DNA from: Methylotenera_A sp031379885
Lineage (GTDB): Bacteria > Pseudomonadota > Gammaproteobacteria > Burkholderiales > Methylophilaceae
DNA length: 24,698 bases
Assembly: GCA_031379885.1 (NCBI GenBank)
Contig: JANNFN010000100.1
Coordinates: 1 to 24,698 of the forward strand
Reading direction: 5' to 3'
Below, one piece after another: positions 7,446 to 14,734 of the stretch. Within the stretch, counting starts at the first letter, position 1. Every line of letters begins with the position of its first letter. Under the pieces are notes generated by a model. It saw only the letters and a program-made list of their open reading frames with translations. It was not told the origin of the DNA and searched no databases. Both the position numbers and the translations under genes were made by a program.

Positions 7446-7913
7446 ATGACAACAACTATGCTTAATCAAACCGTTCCCGATTTCGAATTACCTGCCACCA
7501 GCAGTAAAACTTTTAAGCTTTCCAGTTATCAAGGCAAAAACCTTGTTATCTATTTTTACCCCAAAGATAATACGCCAGGTTGTACTACACAGGGAATGCA
7601 GTTTCGCGATAGTTATGCGGAATTTCAAACCGCCAATGCGGAAATTGTAGGTGTTTCGCGCGACAGCTTAAAATCGCACGAAAATTTCAAGGCCAAATTT
7701 AACTTTCCGTTTGAATTGTTGGCCGATACTGAAGAAATAGCCTGCGGTATTTTTGGTGTAATGAAAATGAAAAATATGTACGGTAAGCAAGTGCGTGGCG
7801 TTGAACGCAGTACATTTATCATCGATAAAAATGGCATGCTAGTACATGAGTGTCGTGGTGTTAAGGTGGATGGTCACGCGCAGGAAGTGCTTAATTTTAT
7901 TAAAACTCTATAA
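7446..7913 (+). CDS. bcp: Bcp/PrxQ-type peroxiredoxin
   Basis: This thiol peroxidase of the AhpC/TSA family reduces hydrogen and organic peroxides in the cytoplasm. I chose the ATG at 7446 (155 residues, the usual Bcp length) because GAGAG lies eight bases upstream. An in-frame ATG at 7431 and a TTG at 7404 are possible but less likely. The peroxidatic cysteine is C46 in YPKDNTPGCTTQG. The resolving cysteine four residues later in classical C-x4-C Bcp proteins is absent (Met). The only other cysteines are C100 (EEIACGIFGV) and one in HECRGV, so resolution must use one of these or an external thiol. phoH follows after 28 bases. Confidence 0.93.
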   Translation: MTTTMLNQTVPDFELPATSSKTFKLSSYQGKNLVIYFYPKDNTPGCTTQGMQFRDSYAEFQTANAEIVGVSRDSLKSHENFKAKFNFPFELLADTEEIACGIFGVMKMKNMYGKQVRGVERSTFIIDKNGMLVHECRGVKVDGHAQEVLNFIKTL

Positions 7914-7941
7914 CCTTTACTTTTAATTTATTTCGAAAAAT

Positions 7942-9339
7942 ATGGCAAAAAAATCTGCAAGCAATACCAAGCTTTTTGTACTTGATACCAATGTACTCAT
8001 GCACGATCCTTCTAGCTTATTTCGCTTTGAAGAGCACGACATTTACCTGCCAATGGTAACGCTGGAAGAACTAGATAACAACAAAAAAGGTTTAACCGAA
8101 GTCGCGCGCAACGCACGCCAAGCCAGTCGATATTTAGAAGAGATTGTAGGTACAGATCTCACTAATTTAGAACTTGGTTGCCCATTAGCAATTAACGGTA
8201 ATAAGCATTTGGCTGGTCGCTTATTTTTGCAAACTTCGCAAGTTAATATTGAGCTACCTGGCTTGGCGGGTAGTAAGGCAGACAACCAAATCATTAGTGT
8301 GGTATTAGCCCAGCAAAAACAACAGCCTAACCGCCAAGTTATTTTAGTCAGCAAAGATATTAATATTCGTATCAAAGCACGTGCTATGGGTGTGCCAGCC
8401 GAAGATTACTTTAATGACAAAGTACTTGAAGACACGGATTTACTCTATAGCGGGATTAAAGAACTGCCTCAGGATTTTTGGGATAAGCACAGTAAAGCGA
8501 TGGAATCGTGGCAAGAGGCTGGTCGTATGTTTTACCGCATCTCTGGACCGCTTGTTAAAACTTTTCTAATTAACGAATTTATATTTTACGAATTCGACAA
8601 ACCGTTTCATGCCATTGTCCGCAAGTTGGAAAATAATACTGCGGTGTTAGAAGTGGTGCATGATCACATGAACCCAAAACATAATGTGTGGGGCATTACT
8701 GCACGCAATCGCGAGCAAAATTATGCATTAAATTTACTGATGGATCCTGACATTGATTTTGTGACGCTACTTGGTCAAGCAGGCACTGGTAAAACTTTAC
8801 TGACACTTGCCGCAGCGTTAACTCAGACTTTAGATAAGAAAATCTACTCTGAAATTATTATGACGCGCGTTACGGTGCCCGTGGGTGAAGATATCGGCTT
8901 TTTACCTGGTACCGAAGAAGAAAAAATGGCGCCCTGGATGGGCGCACTAGAAGACAATTTGGACGTATTAAACAAAACAGATGAAGATGCAGGTGAATGG
9001 GGGCGGGCCGCGACACAAGATTTAATTCGCACACGAATTAAAGTGAAATCGCTTAACTTTATGCGTGGACGTACTTTTTTGCATAAGTTTTTGATTATTG
9101 ATGAAGCGCAAAACCTTACACCAAAACAAATGAAAACGTTGATTACTCGCGCTGGGCCTGGCACTAAGGTGGTATGCTTAGGCAACATCGCGCAAATTGA
9201 TACGCCATATTTAACCGAAGGCAGCTCTGGCTTAACCTATGTAGTTGACCGTTTTAAGGGCTGGGCACATAATGGTCACGTGACTTTGGTACGTGGCGAA
9301 CGTTCACGCTTGGCAGATTTTGCAGCAGAAGCGCTTTAA
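7942..9339 (+). CDS. phoH: PIN-PhoH fusion ATPase (PhoH2/YlaK type)
   Basis: This 465-residue cytoplasmic protein joins an N-terminal PIN ribonuclease-like domain to a C-terminal PhoH P-loop ATPase. Homologues of this architecture have been described as RNA helicase/ribonucleases. The PIN part begins FVLDTNVLMHDP, with the acidic D15, and continues to roughly residue 150. The ATPase part has the Walker A motif GQAGTGKT (278-285), Walker B LIIDE with D387 and E388 followed by AQNLTPKQMKTLITR, and a conserved C-terminal arginine region (RGERSRLADFA). The gene lies 28 bases after bcp and 21 bases before the transporter gene, so the three look like one transcript. The cellular substrate is unknown. 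Confidence 0.93.
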   Translation: MAKKSASNTKLFVLDTNVLMHDPSSLFRFEEHDIYLPMVTLEELDNNKKGLTEVARNARQASRYLEEIVGTDLTNLELGCPLAINGNKHLAGRLFLQTSQVNIELPGLAGSKADNQIISVVLAQQKQQPNRQVILVSKDINIRIKARAMGVPAEDYFNDKVLEDTDLLYSGIKELPQDFWDKHSKAMESWQEAGRMFYRISGPLVKTFLINEFIFYEFDKPFHAIVRKLENNTAVLEVVHDHMNPKHNVWGITARNREQNYALNLLMDPDIDFVTLLGQAGTGKTLLTLAAALTQTLDKKIYSEIIMTRVTVPVGEDIGFLPGTEEEKMAPWMGALEDNLDVLNKTDEDAGEWGRAATQDLIRTRIKVKSLNFMRGRTFLHKFLIIDEAQNLTPKQMKTLITRAGPGTKVVCLGNIAQIDTPYLTEGSSGLTYVVDRFKGWAHNGHVTLVRGERSRLADFAAEAL

Positions 9340-9360
9340 TAATATAGCCAAGTCTATGTA

Positions 9361-10536
9361 ATGAAAAAAGGCTTTTATACCCTTTTAATCTCACAATTTT
9401 TATCCGCGGTTGCTGATAATGCCTTGCTATTTGCTTGCATCGCCTTACTTTCCAAACTAAGCGCACCCGAGTGGCATGAGCCACTTTTACGCGAATTTTT
9501 TGTATTTGCCTATATAATACTAGCCCCATTTGTTGGGCCATTTGCTGATGCTTTACCCAAAGGCAAAGTGATGTTTATTAGTAATGGCATCAAATTTATG
9601 GGCTGCGTATTAGCACTAATGGGTTTGCCGCCCTTGTACGCATACGCTATTGTAGGTGTAGGTGCTGCGGCTTACTCGCCAGCTAAATACGGAATTCTCA
9701 CCGAGTTATTGCCATCTAGTTTACTGATTAAAGCCAATGCATGGATGGAAGGCACGACTGTTACTGCAATTATTTTAGGTCCTGTTTTTGGCTCTGTCAT
9801 TTCAGCAAAAGACCCTTATTTTGGTATTGCCGTGATCACTGGCTTGTACCTGCTCGCAGCTGGTTTTAACTACTATATTCCTAAAGTACCGTTGGATCAT
9901 AAAATTCCTCAGCGTGATTTTGTATATTTGATGCGCGATTTTTGGCACGCCTTCAGCACTTTATGGCGCGACCCACAAGGCCGTGTCTCGCTTGCCGTCA
10001 CCACCTTGTTTTGGGGTGCAGGCGCAACTTTACAATTTGTCGTACTAAGTTGGGCATCGCTTAAACTGGGAATGAATCAGCAAGATGCCACCAAACTAAT
10101 TGCCATACTGGCTGTAGGCATTGCCGTAGGCTCAGTTGGAGCTTCACTATTCGTTAAACTAGAAGATGCCGTTAAAGTGCTGCCAGCGGGCATCCTGATG
10201 GGTGTTTTGGTGATGGGGATGATATTTGTAGACACGCGTGAAGTTGCTGCGGTTGTGTTATTTTGCATAGGTGTTCTAGCTGGCTATTTTTTGGTTCCGC
10301 TCAACTCTTTACTTCAGCATCGTGGCCACACACTACTAGGTGCAGGTCACTCAATTGCGGTGCAAAACTTTAATGAGAATATTGGCATATTAGTACTACT
10401 GGGAATTTATACATTAATGGTGCATCAAGGTTTGCCAATTAATACAATCATTATTATATTTGGTGCATTCGTGAGTATTTGTATGGCGATTATTTTCAAA
10501 CTTTATCGCAACGAAACCAAGAAAATCGCTCAATAA
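9361..10536 (+). CDS. lplT: lysophospholipid transporter LplT-like MFS protein
   Basis: This is a 391-residue major facilitator with about 12 hydrophobic segments. It resembles LplT, which flips lyso-phosphatidylethanolamine into the inner leaflet for re-acylation. Family-specific stretches include FLSAVADNALLFACIALL, YIILAPFVGPFADALPKGKV and VGVGAAAYSPAKYGILTELL. The enterobacterial partner gene aas is not adjacent. The ATG at 9361 lies 21 bases after phoH. A clear terminator starts four bases after the stop, so this gene ends the bcp-phoH-lplT unit. Confidence 0.9.
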   Translation: MKKGFYTLLISQFLSAVADNALLFACIALLSKLSAPEWHEPLLREFFVFAYIILAPFVGPFADALPKGKVMFISNGIKFMGCVLALMGLPPLYAYAIVGVGAAAYSPAKYGILTELLPSSLLIKANAWMEGTTVTAIILGPVFGSVISAKDPYFGIAVITGLYLLAAGFNYYIPKVPLDHKIPQRDFVYLMRDFWHAFSTLWRDPQGRVSLAVTTLFWGAGATLQFVVLSWASLKLGMNQQDATKLIAILAVGIAVGSVGASLFVKLEDAVKVLPAGILMGVLVMGMIFVDTREVAAVVLFCIGVLAGYFLVPLNSLLQHRGHTLLGAGHSIAVQNFNENIGILVLLGIYTLMVHQGLPINTIIIIFGAFVSICMAIIFKLYRNETKKIAQ

Positions 10537-10540
10537 AAAT

Positions 10541-10560
10541 GCCGCAATTGCGGCTTTTTT
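10541..10560. terminator. bidirectional rho-independent terminator
   Basis: GCCGCAATTGCGGC is a perfect palindromic stem followed by TTTTTT on the plus strand and, after one base, by TTTTT on the minus strand. It lies between the convergent lplT and ndh stops and can serve both. Confidence 0.85.
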
Positions 10561-10598
10561 ATATAAATTACCTTTTACTTACCAATCAAATTGGCTTA

Positions 10599-11930
10599 TT
10601 AATGCAGTTTGACTTGTGCTTCAGTTCTGCGTGTAATGAATTTAGCGATTGTTTGTAAAGCCACTTCAAATACACCATGCAATGCCATTAAATGCATTTT
10701 ATACAGTGATTGGTACATCAATCGCGCCAACATGCCTTCGATATACATACTGCCACCAGAAAGCGCACCCATTAAACTACCTACGGTTGAGTATCGGCCC
10801 AAATTCACCAATGAGCCATAATCACGGTAACGATAGTTCGGCAAATTTGGATTATTCGCAATGCGTTTTTTCATCGTTTTAAACAACAAGGATGCTTGCT
10901 GATGAGCTGCTTGCGCACGTGGTGGAACATTACCATCATGCCCTATCCAAGGGCATGCAGCACAATCACCAAATGCAAAAACACTCTCATCTATCGTAGT
11001 TTGTAAGTTTTGTTTTACCACTAATTGATTAATTCGATTCGTCTCTAAACCATCTAATTGGCTTAAGAAATCAGGCGCTTTAATTCCTGCTGCCCACACT
11101 ACCAATTGCGATGGAATAAAACTGCCGCTATGAGTAGTCACCCCTTTAGCGCTTACTTCAGTCACGCGTTCACCAGTTAATACGTGTACGTTCAGTTTCT
11201 TAAGTTCTAATTCAACCGCCATAGAAAGCTTTGGAGGCAACGCTGGAAGTAAGCGATCGCTCGCTTCAATAATTGAAATTTTAACATCACGATCTGCATC
11301 AATCTTATCTAAGCCATAAGCTGCTAATTCGCGCGTAGTATTATGCAACTCAGCCGCCAACTCAACGCCAGTAGCACCTGCCCCGACAATCACCACCTCA
11401 AGTTGCCCAGGCTGAATGGGGGCAACTTGAGTTTGCGCGCGCACTAAAGCATTGTGCAAGCGGCGATGAAACCTCTCTGCCTGGCCTTGCGTATCCAGCG
11501 CGATGGAATACTCTAGTGCGCCCTTAATGCCAAAATCATTGGTCGTGCTACCTATAGCAATCACCAACGTATCATATTTAAATGTGCGGCGAGGAATTAC
11601 CTCTACGCCATCCTCATCTAAAAACGGTTCAACAGAAATTTCTTTTGCAGCACGATTTAAACCATCCATGCGACCCAATCTAAAACGGAAGTGATGCCAA
11701 TGCGCTTGCGCCATATATTCTAGCTCATGCTTATCTGGATTCATGCTACCTGCAGCAATTTCATGCAAGAGTGGTTTCCACACATGAGTTCTAGTACTAT
11801 CAATCAGCGTAATGAGTGCTTTTTTATTTTTTCCCAAACCATCACCCAAACGGGTTGCAAGCTCTAAGCCGCCTGCACCGCCACCTACAATGACAATATG
11901 ATGTAGCGAATTATTTTCAGTATTTTCCAA
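10599..11930 (-). CDS. ndh: type II NADH:quinone oxidoreductase (NDH-2)
   Basis: This single-subunit, non-proton-pumping flavoenzyme oxidises NADH and reduces membrane quinone. The 443-residue protein has the FAD motif GGGAGG (16-21), a second dinucleotide motif GAGATGVELAAEL (from 183), the late FAD motif FAFGDCAA and the quinone-site motif AQAAHQQA. The C-terminal 60 residues form amphipathic/hydrophobic segments fit for membrane attachment. The start is TTG at 11930 with AAGG five bases upstream; no in-frame ATG lies before the FAD motif. It lies downstream of the xox cluster on the same strand, with two hairpins between, so it is probably transcribed separately. Confidence 0.93.
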   Translation of the reverse strand: MENTENNSLHHIVIVGGGAGGLELATRLGDGLGKNKKALITLIDSTRTHVWKPLLHEIAAGSMNPDKHELEYMAQAHWHHFRFRLGRMDGLNRAAKEISVEPFLDEDGVEVIPRRTFKYDTLVIAIGSTTNDFGIKGALEYSIALDTQGQAERFHRRLHNALVRAQTQVAPIQPGQLEVVIVGAGATGVELAAELHNTTRELAAYGLDKIDADRDVKISIIEASDRLLPALPPKLSMAVELELKKLNVHVLTGERVTEVSAKGVTTHSGSFIPSQLVVWAAGIKAPDFLSQLDGLETNRINQLVVKQNLQTTIDESVFAFGDCAACPWIGHDGNVPPRAQAAHQQASLLFKTMKKRIANNPNLPNYRYRDYGSLVNLGRYSTVGSLMGALSGGSMYIEGMLARLMYQSLYKMHLMALHGVFEVALQTIAKFITRRTEAQVKLH

Positions 11931-11980
11931 GTGAACCTTAATTTAATTTAGCTAATATTGATAGTTAAAATCAGTAGAAC

Positions 11981-12006
11981 AAAAAAATGAGCACATATTA
12001 AGTGCT
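11981..12006 (-). terminator. weak hairpin with T-run between xoxG and ndh
   Basis: On the minus strand a 5-bp stem (AGCAC/GTGCT, 7-base loop, 11990-12006) is followed after two bases by seven T. It could back up the stronger terminator at 12042-12074 or lie in the ndh leader. The stem is short. Confidence 0.3.
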
Positions 12007-12041
12007 AAATTTTATTTTAAACACCCTAAGTTAAATGCAAC

Positions 12042-12074
12042 AAAAAACGGCTACTGCAATTATACAGTAGCCGT
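12042..12074 (-). terminator. rho-independent terminator after the lipoprotein xoxG
   Basis: In minus-strand RNA this is a 12-bp stem (arms 12047-12058 and 12063-12074) with a 4-base UAAU loop and one G-U pair, then six T. It lies about 50 bases past the xoxG stop and is nearly identical to the hairpin at 12764-12796. Confidence 0.82.
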
Positions 12075-12123
12075 TTAAGTTATTACAGCAGCAGGCAAAT
12101 TAGCTTTTGCCTCAACTAAATTA

Positions 12124-12726
12124 TTACTTCAACCAAGTTTTCTCACCATCACCTTTGTATACAGTACGAATGTAAGCAATTGCTTTTAATATATCATCCG
12201 TGCCTAAACCGTCGCCTGTGTGGCCTGGTAACTGGTTGTGCCAAATGAACATTGTGCCGCCAGAGGTACCTGGTGTACCGCCAGCAATTGTCTCAAACAT
12301 TCCTTTATCAGTTGCATTTTTTTCGTAAACCCATTTTGTATCGAAAGCACCTGTGCCACCGTTTTTAACTAATGAAGGCGCCATTAAGCCACCTAAATTA
12401 CCACCGTGGCAACCAGTACAGCCATTGAAAGATAAAACCTTCTTACCTACTTTTGCAGCTTCTTCATCAGTAGCATATTTTGCAGTGTAGGGGTTCTTAC
12501 AAGTTGCCAAAAACTCTTTCGCTTCTGGTGTATCAGTAGCAACTACCTTAATAAGCAATGGGCTGTTATCTTTTGTAGAAACTAAATTACAAGTAGCTGA
12601 AGATGCGCTTGCTTCTGAAGCACTTGCGCCTGCTGCAGGCGTTCCAGCGGCATTATCTGCTTTGTTACATGCCACTAATGCCGATAGCATTAAAGCCAAA
12701 ACTACACTAATTTTTAGATGCTTCAT
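12124..12726 (-). CDS. xoxG: XoxG-like cytochrome c, lipid-anchored paralogue
   Basis: This c-type cytochrome is a probable electron acceptor for XoxF. The 200-residue protein starts at an ATG with GGGGAGAA upstream. The N-terminus is a lipoprotein signal ending in LVAC, with the lipidated cysteine at C20. The next residues are Asn-Lys, so no Asp inner-membrane retention signal is seen. An Ala/Ser-rich tether follows (about 23-45), then a domain closely matching the neighbouring XoxG. It keeps the cysteine pair C46/C76, the heme site CTGCH (103-107), the NATDKGMFETIAGGTPG block and a probable axial Met in GGTMFIWHN. It appears to be a tandem duplicate that became membrane-tethered. A terminator separates it from the upstream copy, so it may have its own promoter. 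Confidence 0.88.
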   Translation of the reverse strand: MKHLKISVVLALMLSALVACNKADNAAGTPAAGASASEASASSATCNLVSTKDNSPLLIKVVATDTPEAKEFLATCKNPYTAKYATDEEAAKVGKKVLSFNGCTGCHGGNLGGLMAPSLVKNGGTGAFDTKWVYEKNATDKGMFETIAGGTPGTSGGTMFIWHNQLPGHTGDGLGTDDILKAIAYIRTVYKGDGEKTWLK

Positions 12727-12763
12727 TTATTTCTCCCCAGTTATATCTATAATATTTGTCATG

Positions 12764-12796
12764 AAAAAACGGCTACTGTAATTATACAGCAGCCGT
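12764..12796 (-). terminator. rho-independent terminator after the soluble xoxG
   Basis: In minus-strand RNA the arms 12769-12780 and 12785-12796 form a 12-bp stem with a UAAU loop, followed by five T. One pair is G-U in minus-strand RNA but A-C on the plus strand, supporting function in the minus direction. It sits 32 bases past the stop. Confidence 0.82.
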
Positions 12797-12827
12797 TTTT
12801 ATTTGTTACTACTTTTGGGTTAACGTT

Positions 12828-13391
12828 TTATTTTAACCAAGCTTTTTCACCATCACCTTTGTATTCAGTACGAATATAAGCAATCGCCTTAAGTATTTGG
12901 TCTGTTGAAAGGCCGTCACCTGTATGGTCTGGCAATTGATTGTGCCAAACAAACATAGTACCGCCAGAAACCCCTGGTGTACCACCAGCAATCGTTTCAA
13001 ACATGCCTTTATCAGTAGCATTTTTAGCATATGCCCATTTTTGGTCAAATGCACCTTGGCCACCTTGCGTATTTTTTCTTAAAGATGGCGCCATAATGCC
13101 TTCTAATTTACCGCCATGGCAACCAGTACAATTGTTGTAGCCATATTCTCTTTTACCTTTTTTAGCAGCTTCTTTGTCGGCTGCATAAATTTTAGTATAT
13201 GGATTTACACAAGTTTCTAAAAACTGTTTAGCTTCTGGTGTATCTGTATCTACTACTTTAATTGCTAATGGACTACCATCTTTTGTAGAAACCAAATTAC
13301 ACGCTGCATTTGCTTGAAATGAAAGTGTAAGACCTGCTATTGTCAACATAGAAACAAATAAAGTTGACTTGATTGCTTTATTGCCAAACAT
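12828..13391 (-). CDS. xoxG: XoxG cytochrome c (soluble periplasmic electron acceptor of XoxF)
   Basis: This cytochrome cL-type protein takes electrons from PQQ methanol dehydrogenase and passes them towards the terminal oxidase. It has 187 residues. A Sec signal peptide ends near QANA-A (cleavage about 29/30), preceded by an ideal GGAGAAAAC ribosome binding site and ATG. One heme site, CTGCH, is at 88-92. The likely sixth ligand is M146 in GGTMFVWHN, judged by comparison with the MxaG region GATGQMGPMW. C31 and C61 are conserved in the paralogue and may form a disulfide. It follows xoxJ by 131 bases with no terminator between, so both may share a transcript. Confidence 0.92.
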   Translation of the reverse strand: MFGNKAIKSTLFVSMLTIAGLTLSFQANAACNLVSTKDGSPLAIKVVDTDTPEAKQFLETCVNPYTKIYAADKEAAKKGKREYGYNNCTGCHGGKLEGIMAPSLRKNTQGGQGAFDQKWAYAKNATDKGMFETIAGGTPGVSGGTMFVWHNQLPDHTGDGLSTDQILKAIAYIRTEYKGDGEKAWLK

Positions 13392-13522
13392 GTTTTCTCC
13401 TAATCTTTTTTATACAATATGAGCAACGTCTTACATGCACTTGCAGCTCGAACGTTTGCTAATTTAACGAACATCTTTCTACTTGGTTGACATTAAATTG
13501 TCACAAAATAAGAAACGATATT

Positions 13523-14467
13523 CTACTCTGTTTTTGGCACAACTTCACCACGTGGTTTATCAGAATTTGCCTTCTTTGCTTCCATCACAACTGGCACGGT
13601 TGGTACGCCGTAATCTGCCAGTATTTGTGCGATTTTATCCTGATTGCGATCTAATGCGGCCTGTATCTTCTCCATACGCTCTTTATCTTTTTTACGCACA
13701 CCTACAGAGATGTTCCAAAACTCTCGACCTTTAGCTTGACTGATCTTATCTGCATTTACATACTCAGGAATCACTCTAACTTCCATGGGCACTTTATTGT
13801 TCTTGGCGAAATAGCCACCGATTGGCCCCCAAGCCACCGCAATATCAATTTCACCTTTAGCCAAATCATCAATTAAATAGCTTGGTGGTAGATTTAAGTC
13901 GCGTTGCATACGATAGGGGCGTGCATTGGCAATTAAATCATGATCGTTCATTGGAATGGTTGCTGGGCTTTGACCGACAACACCTATGAAGCCTTTTTTC
14001 AAATCTGGGGAATCCCAATTGGTAATGTTATAGTTACTTTCTTTACGCCAAACGAACACGTGACCAGAACGATAATATGGTTTTGAAGTGCGTAGCGCAT
14101 CATTGTCCGACGCAGTACCCATCACCACATCGCAACGCTTTGCATTTAAAGTGTTACGTAAAAACCCCATGCGGTCATACCAAAACATATAAGATAGTTT
14201 TAACCCTAAATCTTTTGCTAACACTTCTGCAATTTTATTTTCAAAACCTTCTTGTTTGGAGTTTGAGTAGGGCATATTGTCTTGATCTGCACATACTTTA
14301 AATTCTGTACCGTCATCCACGCGTTGCGCCTCACCACCGCGTCCGCTATTAAGATCTAACCCAGTCTCATCTGCAGCAAAACTAGTATTTGCTGTTATTG
14401 CTAAAACTGTCACGATACTTGCAACTAAACCCACAACCAAACTGGGTCGCTTAATATGTTTCAACAT
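13523..14467 (-). CDS. xoxJ: XoxJ/MxaJ-like periplasmic substrate-binding-fold protein
   Basis: The 314-residue periplasmic protein belongs to the family-3 solute-binding fold. XoxJ accompanies XoxF and is thought to help its maturation or activation; it is not part of an ABC importer here. A signal peptide ends near NTSFA-A (about 31). Family features are FKVCADQDNMPYSN near the N-terminus, GFENKIAEVLAKDLG, CDVVMGTASD and AVAWGPIGGY. No permease or ATPase genes are adjacent. The ATG has AAGGA nine bases upstream. The 267-base gap to xoxF contains the xoxF terminator, so expression needs read-through or an internal promoter; I found no convincing one. Confidence 0.92.
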   Translation of the reverse strand: MLKHIKRPSLVVGLVASIVTVLAITANTSFAADETGLDLNSGRGGEAQRVDDGTEFKVCADQDNMPYSNSKQEGFENKIAEVLAKDLGLKLSYMFWYDRMGFLRNTLNAKRCDVVMGTASDNDALRTSKPYYRSGHVFVWRKESNYNITNWDSPDLKKGFIGVVGQSPATIPMNDHDLIANARPYRMQRDLNLPPSYLIDDLAKGEIDIAVAWGPIGGYFAKNNKVPMEVRVIPEYVNADKISQAKGREFWNISVGVRKKDKERMEKIQAALDRNQDKIAQILADYGVPTVPVVMEAKKANSDKPRGEVVPKTE

Positions 14468-14660
14468 TATTTAAATTCCTTAATTAAAATTGCGGTCAAA
14501 TTTCCGCATCACTGCATGAGAGTCTTACTAAAAATAAAAGTTCTTTTGATTTAACTTCTAACTTAAGTATTGTAACTAATTTTTTCATTTTAACTATACT
14601 CTTCTGTATAACGGTCTAGATCCATACTAGATGACAATTCACTTTTAACCACTCACAAAT

Positions 14661-14688
14661 AAAAACACCTCGCCGAAGCGAGGTGTTT
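14661..14688 (-). terminator. rho-independent terminator after xoxF
   Basis: On the minus strand an 11-bp perfect stem (14678-14688 with 14663-14673) encloses TTCG, the stable cUUCGg tetraloop, and is followed by a T-run. It lies about 47 bases past the xoxF stop. Confidence 0.9.
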
Positions 14689-14734
14689 TATAGAACTAAC
14701 TTGATTCTAGTTACAAAATAATCTTGCGATTAAA

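Noticed and set aside
12833..13063. Minus-strand ORF of 76 codons inside xoxG
   Set aside because: It lies wholly within the cytochrome gene in another frame and its translation shows no domain or signal.
13488..13503. TGACA-N6-TGTCA inverted repeat between xoxJ and xoxG as a regulator site
   Set aside because: Arms are only five bases in an AT-rich gap, it lies about 100 bases before xoxG, and no second copy is seen near xoxF. Too weak to call.
14468..14660. Possible xoxJ promoter in the xoxF-xoxJ gap
   Set aside because: TATAGT and TACAAT hexamers occur, but none has a -35 at acceptable spacing. A promoter is expected because of the xoxF terminator, but I cannot place it.
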